A DNA stretch of 62,393 nt from an uncultured beta proteobacterium (GCA_903838565.1 CAILZB010000096.1:1-62393); one strand, 5' to 3'; shown: positions 16,091 through 25,929, counted from the stretch's first letter. Made by a program: numbers and translations. Notes: a model not told the origin generated them from the letters alone.

Positions 16091-17077
16091 ATGAGCACCA
16101 CTCCAACCACCAACCCGAGCCCGAACTTCAAGGCCGTGCAGATCGCCTCCATCCACAGCGGTCCGCGCCTGCTGGTGCTTGGCGCCGTGCACGGCAACGA
16201 GGTCTGCGGAACGCTTGGCATCCAGCGCGTTCTGGCCGAGCTCGACTCGGGCGAACTCAGCCTGGCGCGCGGCAGCGTCAGCTTTGTGCCGGTGACGAAT
16301 CCTCTGGCCTATCGGTTGGGTCAGCGCAGCGGCGACCGCAATCTGAACCGCAACCTGGCTCCGACCACCGAGCCGAAGGAGTACGAAGACCATATCGCCA
16401 ACTGGCTGTGCCCGCTGATGGCGCAGCACGACGCACTGCTGGACCTGCACTCGTTTCAGGGCCAGGGCCAGCCCTTCGTCATGGTCGGGCCGCAGGACAA
16501 TCAGGGAACGCTGGAACCCTTTGGCCACGCCGCCGACGAAGTCGCTCTGGCGCTGCGCCTGGGCGTGAACCGTTTTGTCGATGGCTGGCTCAGCACCTAC
16601 GCGCAGGGAGTGGAGACGCGCCGCGCGCGCACGGGCGCAGACGCGAGTCGCCAGGCGCTGCTCAACACCGACGCGCGCTACGGCGTGGGCACGACCGAGT
16701 ACATGCGCTCGCTGGGCGGCTACGCGCTCACGCTGGAGTGCGGCAACCACGCCGATCCGCAGGCACCTGAGGTGGCCTACCGGGCGATCCGCAACACGCT
16801 GGCGCACCTGGGACTGATCGCGGCACCCGCGCCCGAGACGCCAAAGGTGATCGAGGCGCTGAGCATCTACGAAGTGATCGACCGGTTGCACGCGGACGAT
16901 CGTTTTGCGCGCACCTGGGCCAGTTTCGACCCGCTGGTTCGGGGCGAGCTCATCGGCACGCGCGCCGATGGCACGCCGGTGCTGGCGCCCGACGACGGCT
17001 ACATCCTGTTTCCCGCGGCCTTGGCACAAGCCGGGCAGGAATGGTTCTATCTGGCCAGGGCAAGCAAGCGGCTATGA
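16091..17077 (+). CDS. Succinylglutamate desuccinylase/aspartoacylase family hydrolase
   Basis: A 328-residue zinc hydrolase of the M14-like AstE/AspA family. The first zinc motif is AVHGNEVCG (His34, Glu37) and the third ligand lies in LLDLHSF (His about 120). NRNLNRNL and LECGNHADPQ are further family features. Members remove acyl groups from N-acylated amino acids or are orphan peptidase-like enzymes; the exact substrate cannot be told. No ribosome-binding site is obvious before ATG 16091. It is divergent from murQ, and its stop overlaps the pgeF start by four bases. Confidence 0.85.
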   Translation: MSTTPTTNPSPNFKAVQIASIHSGPRLLVLGAVHGNEVCGTLGIQRVLAELDSGELSLARGSVSFVPVTNPLAYRLGQRSGDRNLNRNLAPTTEPKEYEDHIANWLCPLMAQHDALLDLHSFQGQGQPFVMVGPQDNQGTLEPFGHAADEVALALRLGVNRFVDGWLSTYAQGVETRRARTGADASRQALLNTDARYGVGTTEYMRSLGGYALTLECGNHADPQAPEVAYRAIRNTLAHLGLIAAPAPETPKVIEALSIYEVIDRLHADDRFARTWASFDPLVRGELIGTRADGTPVLAPDDGYILFPAALAQAGQEWFYLARASKRL

Positions 17078-17853
17078 ATCCCGATTGGTTGATACCCCGG
17101 TGGAACGCTCCGGCGGGCGTGCGTGCCGTGTGCACCACCCGCGTCGGTGGCGTCAGTGCGGCGGCTGCCTTTTCCAGCATGAACCTGGGTGAGCATGTGG
17201 GCGACGATGCCGCTTCGGTGGCAGCGAACCGGGCCGCCCTGGGACGGACGTTGGGCGTGCGGCCGGTGTTTTTGCAGCAGGTGCACGGTGCACAAGTGGC
17301 CGTACTCAATGCCGGCGCGACCGATGGCGTATCGGCCGATGGCTGCGTCAGTGCCGAGCGCGGTCTGGCCTGCACCATCATGGTGGCGGACTGCCTGCCG
17401 GTGCTGATGACGACGCGCTCGGGCCAGGTCGTCGCCGCGGCCCATGCGGGCTGGCGCGGATTGGCAGCCGGCGTGCTGGAGGCCACGTTGGCGCAATTGT
17501 GGCGCCAGACCCGGGTGAAATCGGGTGGCGCCGGGCCGACACCGCAGGACACCCTGGTCTGGCTCGGGCCCTGCATCGGGCCGCGGGCCTTCGAGGTCGG
17601 CCCCGAGGTGCGTGAGGCCTTCGTGGCGCGCCAACCACAGGCCGCTGAATTTTTTGCGCCGCTCGCGGCGGGCAAGTGGCTCGCCAACCTGCCGGCGCTG
17701 GCTCGCCTGCGCTTGCAGTCGACGGGAATTGAGCAGATTGAAGGCAACGACGGCAGCGCGCCCTGGTGCACCGTGGGCCAGACCGAAAGATTCTTTTCAC
17801 ACCGGCGCGATCGCGTCAGCGGCCGAATGGCGGCCTGTATCTGGCTGGAGTGA
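17074..17853 (+). CDS. pgeF: Peptidoglycan editing factor PgeF (YfiH, laccase domain)
   Basis: Removes wrongly incorporated amino acids such as Ser from UDP-MurNAc precursors in bacteria, and has purine nucleoside activity in homologues. It has 259 residues. The metal-binding motifs are present: QQVHGAQV, CTIMVADCLPVL and AAAHAGWRGLAAG, followed by WLGPCIGPRAFEVGPEV. ATG 17074 lies in an ATGA overlap with the stop of the hydrolase gene, so the two are translationally coupled. This is the second cell-wall-linked function in this part of the window, together with murQ and the DigH-like gene. Confidence 0.94.
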   Translation: MNPDWLIPRWNAPAGVRAVCTTRVGGVSAAAAFSSMNLGEHVGDDAASVAANRAALGRTLGVRPVFLQQVHGAQVAVLNAGATDGVSADGCVSAERGLACTIMVADCLPVLMTTRSGQVVAAAHAGWRGLAAGVLEATLAQLWRQTRVKSGGAGPTPQDTLVWLGPCIGPRAFEVGPEVREAFVARQPQAAEFFAPLAAGKWLANLPALARLRLQSTGIEQIEGNDGSAPWCTVGQTERFFSHRRDRVSGRMAACIWLE

Positions 17854-17968
17854 GTCCCGGGAAACATTGGAGAATGCGAGGGCGCTATCCTTTTGAGTCA
17901 GTTAGGCGAAGGGGCCAACGGGGATACTCGCACCATCTATAGTCTGTCTTTCAGGTTCAGGAGTCACC

Positions 17969-19687
17969 GTGCAACAGGATCAATTCAAATTATTTGCTCA
18001 GTCCGCAGAGCAGTTTCAGCACAGCTTTGGCGACGCATGGCAAAAGGCGATGCAGTCTTTTCAGGGGCTGAACTTCCCCCAAGCTGGGTCGAAAGCCGGC
18101 GCTGCGCCAGCCCCGGCGCTGAAATTCGATGCCGATAAAGTGCAAGCCCTGCAACAACAATACCTGGAAGACGCCGCCGAACTTTGGAACCAGAGCCTAC
18201 ACGGCGTGCCCGAGGTCAAGGACAAGCGCTTCTCGGCTGAAGCCTGGGGCGGCAACCCGATGGCGGCGTTTTCGGCAGCGACCTACCTGCTCAATTCCCG
18301 CACCCTCATGGGTTTGGCCGACGCGGTCGAGGCCGACAAGAAGACCCGGGTCAAGATCCGTTTTTCACTGGAACAGGTGCTGGCCGCCAGTGCGCCGAGC
18401 AACTTCATGGCCTTCAACGTTGACGCCCAGAAAAAGGCGATCGAGACCCAGGGCGAAAGCATCGCCAAGGGTATGCAAAACCTGCTGCACGACATCGAGC
18501 AGGGCCATGTCTCGATGACGGACGAGAGCCAGTTCGAGGTTGGCAAGAACGTGGCCACGACCGAGGGCTCGGTGGTGTTCGAGAACGAACTGTTCCAGCT
18601 GCTCGAATACAAGCCGCTCACGGCCAAGGTGTATGAGAAGCCCTTTCTGCTGGTGCCGCCCTGCATCAACAAGTTCTACATCCTGGACCTGCAACCCGAC
18701 AACTCGCTCATCCGGTACGCGGTGGAGCAGGGTCACCGGACATTTGTCGTGAGTTGGCGCAATCCGGATGAGTCACTGGCACACAAGACCTGGGACAACT
18801 ACATTCAGGACGCCGTCATCAAGGCGATCTCGGTGGTGCAGGAGATCAGCGGCGCCAAGCACATCAACGCCTTGGGCTTTTGCGTGGGCGGAACCATGCT
18901 GGGAACGGCGCTGGCGGTGCTGGCGGCGCGCGGCGAGAAACCGGTGTCCAGCGCCACCTTTCTCACGACCTTCCTGGACTTTTCCGACACCGGCATTCTG
19001 GACGTCTTCATCGACGAGTCCTTCGTCAGCGCCAAGGAGCAGCAACTGGGCCAGGGCGGCTTGATGAAGGGCCAGGACCTGGCGTCCACCTTCGCCTTCC
19101 TTCGTCCCAACGACCTGGTCTGGAACTACGTCGTGGGCAACTACCTCAAGGGCGAGACGCCACCGCCCTTTGACCTGCTGTATTGGAACTCGGATTCGAC
19201 CAATCTGCCCGGCCCCTACTACGCCTGGTACCTGCGCAACACGTATCTGGAAAACAATCTGGTCAAGCCCGGCAAAGCCGTCGTCTGCGGCGAGAAGGTG
19301 GACCTGCGCAAGGTCGATATTCCGGTCTACATCTACGGCTCGCGCGAGGACCACATCGTCCCGATCTCCGGTTCCTACGCCAGCACGCAATGCCTGCCCG
19401 GCAAGAAGCGCTTCGTGATGGGGGCGTCGGGCCATATCGCTGGCGTCATCAACCCGCCGGCGAAGAACAAGCGCAGCCACTGGATCGGTCCGGCTGACAA
19501 ATTCCCCGCCGACGTGAACGACTGGATTGCCAAGGCCAAGGAACACCCGGGCAGCTGGTGGACCGACTGGTCGCAATGGCTCAAGGGCAACGCCGGAAAA
19601 CAGATCGCCGCACCCAAGACCTACGGCAAGGGAAAATACAAGGCCATCGAGCCGGCACCGGGCCGCTACGTTCTGGTCAAGGCATAA
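17969..19687 (+). CDS. phaC: Class I poly(3-hydroxyalkanoate) synthase
   Basis: Polymerises (R)-3-hydroxyacyl-CoA to PHB on granule surfaces. The 572 residues are typical of class I. The lipase-like box reads GFCVGGT with nucleophile Cys305; the partners are Asp461 in SREDHIVP and His489 in GASGHIAGV. The start is GTG with CAGGAG a few bases upstream. The N-terminal 100 residues are less ordered, as usual. Only 25 bases separate it from phaA, indicating a phaCA operon; phaB is present but about 6.5 kb downstream. Confidence 0.97.
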   Translation: MQQDQFKLFAQSAEQFQHSFGDAWQKAMQSFQGLNFPQAGSKAGAAPAPALKFDADKVQALQQQYLEDAAELWNQSLHGVPEVKDKRFSAEAWGGNPMAAFSAATYLLNSRTLMGLADAVEADKKTRVKIRFSLEQVLAASAPSNFMAFNVDAQKKAIETQGESIAKGMQNLLHDIEQGHVSMTDESQFEVGKNVATTEGSVVFENELFQLLEYKPLTAKVYEKPFLLVPPCINKFYILDLQPDNSLIRYAVEQGHRTFVVSWRNPDESLAHKTWDNYIQDAVIKAISVVQEISGAKHINALGFCVGGTMLGTALAVLAARGEKPVSSATFLTTFLDFSDTGILDVFIDESFVSAKEQQLGQGGLMKGQDLASTFAFLRPNDLVWNYVVGNYLKGETPPPFDLLYWNSDSTNLPGPYYAWYLRNTYLENNLVKPGKAVVCGEKVDLRKVDIPVYIYGSREDHIVPISGSYASTQCLPGKKRFVMGASGHIAGVINPPAKNKRSHWIGPADKFPADVNDWIAKAKEHPGSWWTDWSQWLKGNAGKQIAAPKTYGKGKYKAIEPAPGRYVLVKA

Positions 19688-19712
19688 TTTTTTTACTACA
19701 ACAGGAGCATCC

Positions 19713-20891
19713 ATGCAAGACATCGTCATCGTTTCCGCCGCCCGTACCGCCGTCGGCAAATTCGGCGGAACCCTCGCCAAGACCCCCGCGCCCGAACTCG
19801 GCGCCATCGTCATCAAGGCCTTGCTGGAACGCTCGGGCGTGCCGGCCGACCTGATCGGCGAGGTCATCATGGGCCAGGTGCTGGCCGCGGGCCAGGGCCA
19901 GAACCCGGCGCGCCAGACCGTGCTCAAGAGCGGGCTGAACCAGTCGATTCCGGGCCTGACCATCAACGCCGTGTGCGGCTCGGGCCTGAAGGCCGTGATG
20001 CTGGCGGCACAGTCCGTGGCCTACGGCGACTCCGAGATCGTGATCGCGGGCGGCCAGGAAAACATGAGTGCCTCGCCCCACGTGCTGATGGGCTCGCGCG
20101 ACGGCCAGCGCATGGGCGACTGGAAGATGATCGACTCGATGATCGTCGACGGCCTGTGGGACGTGTACAACCAGTACCACATGGGCATCACCGCCGAGAA
20201 CGTGGCGAAGAAGTTCGGCATCACGCGCGAAATGCAGGACGCGCTGGCCCTGGCCAGCCAGCAAAAGGCCGCTGCTGCCCAGGACGCCGGCAAGTTCAAG
20301 GATGAGATCGTTCCGGTGAGCATCGCGCAGAAGAAGGGCGACCCCATCGTCTTCTCGGCCGACGAATTCCTGAACCGCAAGAGCAACGCCGAGGTACTGG
20401 CGGGCCTGCGTCCCGCGTTCGACAAGGCTGGCGGCGTGACCGCGGGCAATGCCTCGGGCATCAACGACGGCGCGGCCGCCGTGATGGTCATGACCGCGGC
20501 CAAGGCCGCTGCGCTGGGCCTCACGCCGCTGGGCCGCATCGCCAGCTTTGCCACCACGGGTCTGGACCCGGCGCAGATGGGCATGGGCCCGGTGAGCGCT
20601 TCGCGCAAGGCACTGGAGCGTGCCGGCTGGAAGCCTCAGGATCTGGACCTGCTGGAAATCAATGAAGCCTTCGCCGCGCAGGCTTGCGCAGTGAACAACG
20701 AAATGGGCTGGGACACGAGCAAGGTCAACGTGAACGGCGGCGCCATCGCCATTGGGCACCCCATCGGTGCGTCCGGCTGCCGTATCCTGGTGACGCTGCT
20801 GCACGAAATGCAGCGCCGCGACGCCAAGAAGGGCATTGCCTCGCTGTGCATCGGCGGCGGCATGGGCGTGGCGCTGACGATCGAGCGCTGA
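19713..20891 (+). CDS. phaA: Acetyl-CoA acetyltransferase (beta-ketothiolase)
   Basis: Condenses two acetyl-CoA to acetoacetyl-CoA, the first step of PHB synthesis. It has 392 residues from ATG 19713 with AGGAG upstream. The catalytic triad is visible: Cys88 in NAVCGSGLK, His349 in IAIGHPIGASG and Cys379 in CIGGGMG. The position right behind phaC and the biosynthetic-thiolase length support the PHB role. A hairpin without T-run follows the stop. Confidence 0.96.
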   Translation: MQDIVIVSAARTAVGKFGGTLAKTPAPELGAIVIKALLERSGVPADLIGEVIMGQVLAAGQGQNPARQTVLKSGLNQSIPGLTINAVCGSGLKAVMLAAQSVAYGDSEIVIAGGQENMSASPHVLMGSRDGQRMGDWKMIDSMIVDGLWDVYNQYHMGITAENVAKKFGITREMQDALALASQQKAAAAQDAGKFKDEIVPVSIAQKKGDPIVFSADEFLNRKSNAEVLAGLRPAFDKAGGVTAGNASGINDGAAAVMVMTAAKAAALGLTPLGRIASFATTGLDPAQMGMGPVSASRKALERAGWKPQDLDLLEINEAFAAQACAVNNEMGWDTSKVNVNGGAIAIGHPIGASGCRILVTLLHEMQRRDAKKGIASLCIGGGMGVALTIER

Positions 20892-20906
20892 GCCGCTTGG
20901 GGTTTT

Positions 20907-20927
20907 CCTCTGCGGCGCACGCAGAGG
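20907..20927 (+). terminator. Hairpin after phaA, no U-tract
   Basis: Eight-base complementary arms CCTCTGCG and CGCAGAGG around a five-base loop lie 16 bases after the phaA stop. No T-run follows on either strand, so it may be a weak terminator, a message-end stabiliser or a site that lowers read-through into the carbonic anhydrase gene. Confidence 0.45.
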
Positions 20928-20968
20928 AGTGAAGTACCATCTGGGCAAAGGATTTTTTGCCCCATGAC

Positions 20969-21658
20969 ATGTGCTCCCAAACCCTGAGCCGCGTTGCCGT
21001 CGCCGCTTTGCTGGCGCTCAGCGCTGGCTGGTCTCAAGCCGAGGCGCCGCTTTGCACGCTCGGGCGCAAGCAGTCGCCCATCGACATCGTGGCGCCGGTC
21101 AGACAAAAGCTGCCGGCGCTGGATTTTCAGTATCGCGAAGTGCCGCTGAAGATCGCCAATGACGGCCACACGGCGCGCGTGCGATTCTCCAAGGCCGGTG
21201 TACTCAAGATTGGCCACGAGTCCTACACGCTGCAGCAGTTTCACTTTCATACTCCCGGTGGCGACCGCATCGCGGGCGAGGAGTTCCCGATGGCGGCGCA
21301 CCTGCTGCACAAGAGTGCGTCGGGGCAATTGCTCGCCGTCGTGGTGCTGTTTCGATTGGGCCGCGAGAACCCGGCGCTGGCGGCGCTGTGGCCCCGAATT
21401 CCTCTGAAGGCCGACGGCGATCATCTGGTGGCAGGCGTGAGCGTCAGCGCCGCGCAGTTGCTGCCTGCGCAGCGCGGCTATTACCGCTACCCCGGGTCAT
21501 TGACGGCCTCGCCTTGCACCGAAGGCGTGACCTGGCTGGTGCTGAAGACCCCGCTGGAACTGTCGGCTGAGCAACTGAAATCCTGGCGCGCGCGCTTTGC
21601 CGACAACATGCGCTCGCCCCAGCCGCTGCAGGGTCGGGTGGTGCAGGAGGGGTCTTGA
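20969..21658 (+). CDS. Periplasmic alpha-type carbonic anhydrase-like protein
   Basis: A 229-residue secreted protein of the alpha carbonic anhydrase family, hydrating CO2 in the periplasm if active. After a signal peptide (VAVAALLALSAGWSQA) it enters the family core directly with RKQSPIDIV. The three zinc ligands are in place: His92 and His94 in QQFHFHTPGGD, His111 in MAAHLLHKS. The usual N-terminal W-Y-G segment of the family is missing, so the domain is shorter than normal, which may affect activity. ATG 20969 is chosen for the signal peptide; an upstream TTG is possible. It overlaps the next gene's start. Confidence 0.82.
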   Translation: MCSQTLSRVAVAALLALSAGWSQAEAPLCTLGRKQSPIDIVAPVRQKLPALDFQYREVPLKIANDGHTARVRFSKAGVLKIGHESYTLQQFHFHTPGGDRIAGEEFPMAAHLLHKSASGQLLAVVVLFRLGRENPALAALWPRIPLKADGDHLVAGVSVSAAQLLPAQRGYYRYPGSLTASPCTEGVTWLVLKTPLELSAEQLKSWRARFADNMRSPQPLQGRVVQEGS

Positions 21659-22917
21659 GTTTGCGTCGCCTGGGCACTTCGCTGCTGCTGGCCTGTGGGG
21701 TCCTGGGTGCAGGTGCAACGCCTCAGCAGACCCTGGTGGTGGCGGCTTTCCCCGCCGTGGACGAGATCATTCGGGCGGCGCTTCCCGCGTTCAAGCGCGA
21801 GCATCCCGAAGCCCAGGTTCGCGTGCTGAGCCGCAGCTTCGAGGACCACCATACGGTGCTGGTCACGGCGCTGTCGACGGCGAGCAATCTGCCCGACGTG
21901 ATGGTGTTGGAAGAGGGCTATATCGGACGTTTTGCGGCGGGGGCACGTCTGGTGGACTTGTCGCAGGAGCCCTATCTGATCAAGCAGCAGCAGGCACGCT
22001 TTGCCCCTTTCGCTTTTTCCCAGGCCACGGCGCCTTCCGGCGCTGTCGTGGCCGTACCGTCGGACATCGGGCCAGGAACCTTGCTGTACCGGGTCGACGT
22101 GCTCAAGGCCGCAGGCGTGACCGAAGCCGAGCTGACGCAGTCGTGGGATTCCTACATCGCCGCCGGCGTCAAGATCAAGGCCGCCACCGGCGTCAGCCTG
22201 CTGCCGCATGCGCGCAACCTCGCAGAAATCATGATGCGCGCCGGCATTCAGCCCGGAGACGGGCAGTATTTCGGCGCGAACAACCAGGTTCTGGTGGAGT
22301 CGCCCCGATTTGTGCAGGCCTTTGAATGGGCGCTCAGGCTGCGCAAAATGAATCTGGACGCAGGGCAGACCGCGTGGAGCGCTGGCTGGATGGATGCGAT
22401 CCAGCACGCGAAGGTGGCCACCGTCATGTCGGGCGCCTGGATGCAAGGGCATTTCGCCCACTGGGTGGCGCCCCAGGGAAAAGGACTGTGGCGTGCGGCC
22501 CAGCTTCCGCAAGCCAGCTGGAACACCTGGGGTGGAACTTTCTACACCATCCCCAAGGGCAGCAAGAACAAGAAACTGGCTTGGGAGTTCATCCGGTTCA
22601 TGACCATGAACGCGCCCGTGCAGCTCAACGCCTTCAAGTCCCAGGCCGCCTTTCCCGCTTTGCTGGAGGCTTATCAGGACGAATTCTTCGATCAACCGAT
22701 TGATTACCTGGGCGGGCAAAGGGCGCGTCTGCTGTGGCGCGAAGCGGCCAAGCACATCGCGCCTGTGGCCGTGCACGAACTTGACCTGGAAGCGCGCATC
22801 GTCGTGAGCAACGAGTTGAACAAGGTGCTGGATCAGGGCAAGGCCATCGCCCCGGCCCTGCATGACGCCCGTTTGACGCTGGAGCGCCTGCTGCGCAGCG
22901 GCGCCGCCCAACCATGA
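21655..22917 (+). CDS. Extracellular solute-binding protein, family 1-like
   Basis: A 420-residue periplasmic binding protein with an N-terminal signal (LGTSLLLACGVLGAGA). The body resembles ABC sugar-binding proteins: VVAAFPAVDEIIRAALPAFKRE, LPDVMVLEEGYIGRF, SWDSYIAAGVKI and the C-terminal AWEFIRFMTMNAP. The start is TTG, overlapping the stop of the carbonic anhydrase gene and preceded by GGAGGGG. No ABC permease or ATPase is nearby. Its stop overlaps the start of the GGDEF-EAL gene by four bases, suggesting it works as a ligand sensor for that membrane protein and not in transport; this is inference. Confidence 0.85.
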   Translation: MSLRRLGTSLLLACGVLGAGATPQQTLVVAAFPAVDEIIRAALPAFKREHPEAQVRVLSRSFEDHHTVLVTALSTASNLPDVMVLEEGYIGRFAAGARLVDLSQEPYLIKQQQARFAPFAFSQATAPSGAVVAVPSDIGPGTLLYRVDVLKAAGVTEAELTQSWDSYIAAGVKIKAATGVSLLPHARNLAEIMMRAGIQPGDGQYFGANNQVLVESPRFVQAFEWALRLRKMNLDAGQTAWSAGWMDAIQHAKVATVMSGAWMQGHFAHWVAPQGKGLWRAAQLPQASWNTWGGTFYTIPKGSKNKKLAWEFIRFMTMNAPVQLNAFKSQAAFPALLEAYQDEFFDQPIDYLGGQRARLLWREAAKHIAPVAVHELDLEARIVVSNELNKVLDQGKAIAPALHDARLTLERLLRSGAAQP

Positions 22918-25900
22918 CTGCGCCATCACGCCCTGCGCTGCCTGGGCGCGTGCTGCTGTCCGTCCTGGGACTGGTCGCGATGGCGCTGGGCTGCACGGTG
23001 TTCATCGCCGCCAGCTTGATTCAGCGCGCCAGGGACGCCAGCCTGACCCAGGCGCAGGAGCAGGTGGCGCGTTTTGCCACAGGTGCGCGCACCGGGCTCG
23101 ACCGCAGTCTGCTGGGGGTGGACGTGCTGCTGGCCTCGGTGGACGACTTGCTGATTTCGGTCCAGATCCAGGGGCACCCGATGGTTGGGCAGCAGGTCGG
23201 TGCGCTGCTGCGCAGCGGTGTGGAGCAGGCCATGCTGGTGCGCAGCGTCACGGTGTTGACCACCGACGGAGCCGTCATCGCCTCGACCGACGTCGACGCG
23301 CCCGCGCTGGCGCTGCCTCAGGGGTTCCTGCAACGGGTGCTGCAAAGCGCGCTGTACACGGTCCTGGTGAGCGACCCGGTGCGGGTGGGGGAGGACGCGC
23401 AGCGGATGCTCTACTTTGCGCGCACCGTCAAACTCGCCGACGGCGGCAAGTGGGTCACGGTGGCCCAGGTGCCCGTGGATCTGCTGACGACGATCATGGT
23501 TCAGGGTACGGGTGCCAGCGGCCTGGAAGTCACGCTGGAACGCAGTGACGGAAAGGTTCTCGCGAGTGCTCCGGAAACGCTCGCCAACGCTGCTGGCGCG
23601 TCCGAATCCCTGGAGGACCTGTTGGCGGCAGGGACGGTCGAGCAAAGGCACAGTCGATTGAGCGGGGCCGAGGCCCTCGTCACGGCGCGACGCACGCTGT
23701 ATCGGAGCCTGTGGCTCACCACCGCGCTGCCTCTGGAGCGCGCCCTTGAGCACTGGGAATACGAACGCAGGGTCATTCTCGGTGCCGCGTCCGTGGTGAT
23801 CGCGCTGATCTTGCTGGGCGGCGCTTTCGCGCTTTGGTATTTGTCGCGCCTGGGGCGGGCCAACGCCATCCTGGCCGAATCCAAGCAGGTGCTGGATCGG
23901 GCCCTGAATTCCATGACCAGCGGCTTCTTCCTGCTGGACTCGCAAAACCGGCTGGTCCACTGGAACCAGCGCTACGAGCAGATCGTCCCCGGCTTGAAAG
24001 GCCGATTGAAGCCGTTGATGTCGTTTCGGGATGCATTTGCACTGGTGGCGCGCGAAGCCTTGCCCGATGCCGACGCACAGGCCCGCAGCGCCTGGATGCA
24101 GGAGCGTGAAACACACCTTCTGGGAGGCCAGGGGCAGAAGGAAATACGCTATCCCAACGGGCAATTGGTTCAGGTTTCACTGCAGCGCACACCCGACGGC
24201 GGCACCGTCTGCGTGATCCACGACGTGACCGAGGAACGCAAGGACCAGGTCAGCCTGCGCATCGCCGCGATCGCCTTCGAGTCTCAGGAAGGCATGCTGG
24301 TGACCGACGCGCAGCGCCGCATCCTGCGCGTGAACAAGGCGTTTTGCGACATCACGGGCTACAGCGCCGAAGACGTCATGGGGAACAACCCGCGGCTGTT
24401 GAGTTCTGGCAGGCACGATGCCGCGTTTTATCGCGCGATGTGGCAGAGCATCGCTGACACCGGCAGCTGGCAAGGCGAGATTCTGAACCGGCGCAAAGGC
24501 GCTCAGGTGTTCCCCGTGCACCTGACGATCACGGCGGTGAAAGACGATGCGGGCATGGTGACCCACTACGTCGCCACCATGCTCGACATCACCCAGCGCA
24601 AGGCGGCGGCCGAAGAAATTGAGCGGCTGGCGTACCACGACCCGCTCACCGGCTTGCCAAATCGCCGCTTGTTAATGGATCGCTTGCAGCAGGCTCTGGC
24701 TTCAAGCGCGCGCACCGGGCGCAATGGCGCCTTGCTGTTTCTGGATCTGGACCACTTCAAGGTGCTCAACGACACCTTGGGGCATGACTTTGGCGACTTG
24801 CTGCTGGGCCAGGTGGCGCAGCGCCTGAGCAGTGCGGTGCGCGAAGGCGATACCGTGGCGCGCCTGGGGGGCGATGAGTTCGTGGTGTTGCTGGAGGATA
24901 TGAGTGAACAGGCGATCGAGGCCGCCGAACAGAGCAAGAACGTGGGCGAGAAGGTGCTTTCCCAATTGAGTCAACCGTACGGCATCGCGTCCCGCCACCA
25001 CCACAGTTCGTGCAGCATCGGCGCCGTGCTGTTCAACGGGCAACATCAGTCCGTGGATGAATTGTTGAAGCAGGCCGATCTGGCCATGTACGACGCGAAG
25101 ACCGCCGGTCGCAACGCCTTGCGCTTCTTCGACCCGCAGATGCAAGCCTCGGTTTCCGCCCGCGCGGACATGGAACGCGAACTGCGCGTCGCGCTGGCCG
25201 AGCAGCAGTTTGTCCTGCACTACCAGCCGCAGGTGACACATCAGGGCCAGGTCGTGGGCGCCGAGGCCTTGATCCGCTGGCAGCATCCGCGCCGTGGCCT
25301 GGTGTCACCCATGGAATTCATTCCCCTGGCCGAGGAAACAGGGCAGATCTTGCCCATCGGTCTGTGGGTGCTGAAGAGCGCCTGCGCGCAACTCAAGCAC
25401 TGGGAGTCTGTCGCAGGCGCGCGCGCATGGCGCATCGCAGTGAATGTCAGCGCGCGCCAGTTTCACCAGACCGACTTTGTCGCGCAAGTGGTGGCGGTGC
25501 TGCAGCAAACGGGAGCGCGACCGCAGCTGCTCAAGCTTGAGCTCACGGAAAGCGTGGTGTTGAACGACGTGGCTGACGCCAGCGCCAAGATGAACACGCT
25601 CAAGGCACTGGGCGTGAGCTTCGCACTGGACGACTTCGGCACCGGGCAATCTTCATTGTCCTATCTGACGCAATTGCCGCTGGACCAACTCAAGATCGAC
25701 CAGAGTTTCGTGCGCCATATGGACGTGAGGCCGAACGACGCACTGATGGTGCAGACCATCATCGGCATGGCGCACAACCTGGGGCTGGAGGTCATCGCCG
25801 AGGGCGTGGAGACGCAGGCACAGCGCGCCTTGCTGGAGCAGCACGGCTGCACCCTGTATCAGGGCTATCTGTTTGGCCGGCCCGTGCCGCTGCAGGAGTT

Positions 25901-25919
25901 CGAGCGCAGCCTTTCCTGA
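22914..25919 (+). CDS. Membrane PAS-GGDEF-EAL c-di-GMP enzyme with periplasmic sensor
   Basis: A 1001-residue protein. Order: membrane helix about 13-35; periplasmic Cache-like region to about 280; second helix (SVVIALILLGGAFALWYL) about 290-310; PAS about 325-440 (MTSGFFLLDSQNRLVHWNQ); second PAS about 450-560 (ITGYSAEDVMGNN); GGDEF with intact GGDEF at about 652; EAL with EALIRW at about 784, then DDFGTGQSSLSYL and AEGVETQAQ. Both catalytic motifs look intact, so it could make and degrade c-di-GMP. The start ATG is in an ATGA overlap with the binding-protein gene, implying a functional pair. Confidence 0.94.
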   Translation: MTAPSRPALPGRVLLSVLGLVAMALGCTVFIAASLIQRARDASLTQAQEQVARFATGARTGLDRSLLGVDVLLASVDDLLISVQIQGHPMVGQQVGALLRSGVEQAMLVRSVTVLTTDGAVIASTDVDAPALALPQGFLQRVLQSALYTVLVSDPVRVGEDAQRMLYFARTVKLADGGKWVTVAQVPVDLLTTIMVQGTGASGLEVTLERSDGKVLASAPETLANAAGASESLEDLLAAGTVEQRHSRLSGAEALVTARRTLYRSLWLTTALPLERALEHWEYERRVILGAASVVIALILLGGAFALWYLSRLGRANAILAESKQVLDRALNSMTSGFFLLDSQNRLVHWNQRYEQIVPGLKGRLKPLMSFRDAFALVAREALPDADAQARSAWMQERETHLLGGQGQKEIRYPNGQLVQVSLQRTPDGGTVCVIHDVTEERKDQVSLRIAAIAFESQEGMLVTDAQRRILRVNKAFCDITGYSAEDVMGNNPRLLSSGRHDAAFYRAMWQSIADTGSWQGEILNRRKGAQVFPVHLTITAVKDDAGMVTHYVATMLDITQRKAAAEEIERLAYHDPLTGLPNRRLLMDRLQQALASSARTGRNGALLFLDLDHFKVLNDTLGHDFGDLLLGQVAQRLSSAVREGDTVARLGGDEFVVLLEDMSEQAIEAAEQSKNVGEKVLSQLSQPYGIASRHHHSSCSIGAVLFNGQHQSVDELLKQADLAMYDAKTAGRNALRFFDPQMQASVSARADMERELRVALAEQQFVLHYQPQVTHQGQVVGAEALIRWQHPRRGLVSPMEFIPLAEETGQILPIGLWVLKSACAQLKHWESVAGARAWRIAVNVSARQFHQTDFVAQVVAVLQQTGARPQLLKLELTESVVLNDVADASAKMNTLKALGVSFALDDFGTGQSSLSYLTQLPLDQLKIDQSFVRHMDVRPNDALMVQTIIGMAHNLGLEVIAEGVETQAQRALLEQHGCTLYQGYLFGRPVPLQEFERSLS

Positions 25920-25929
25920 CCGGATGTTT

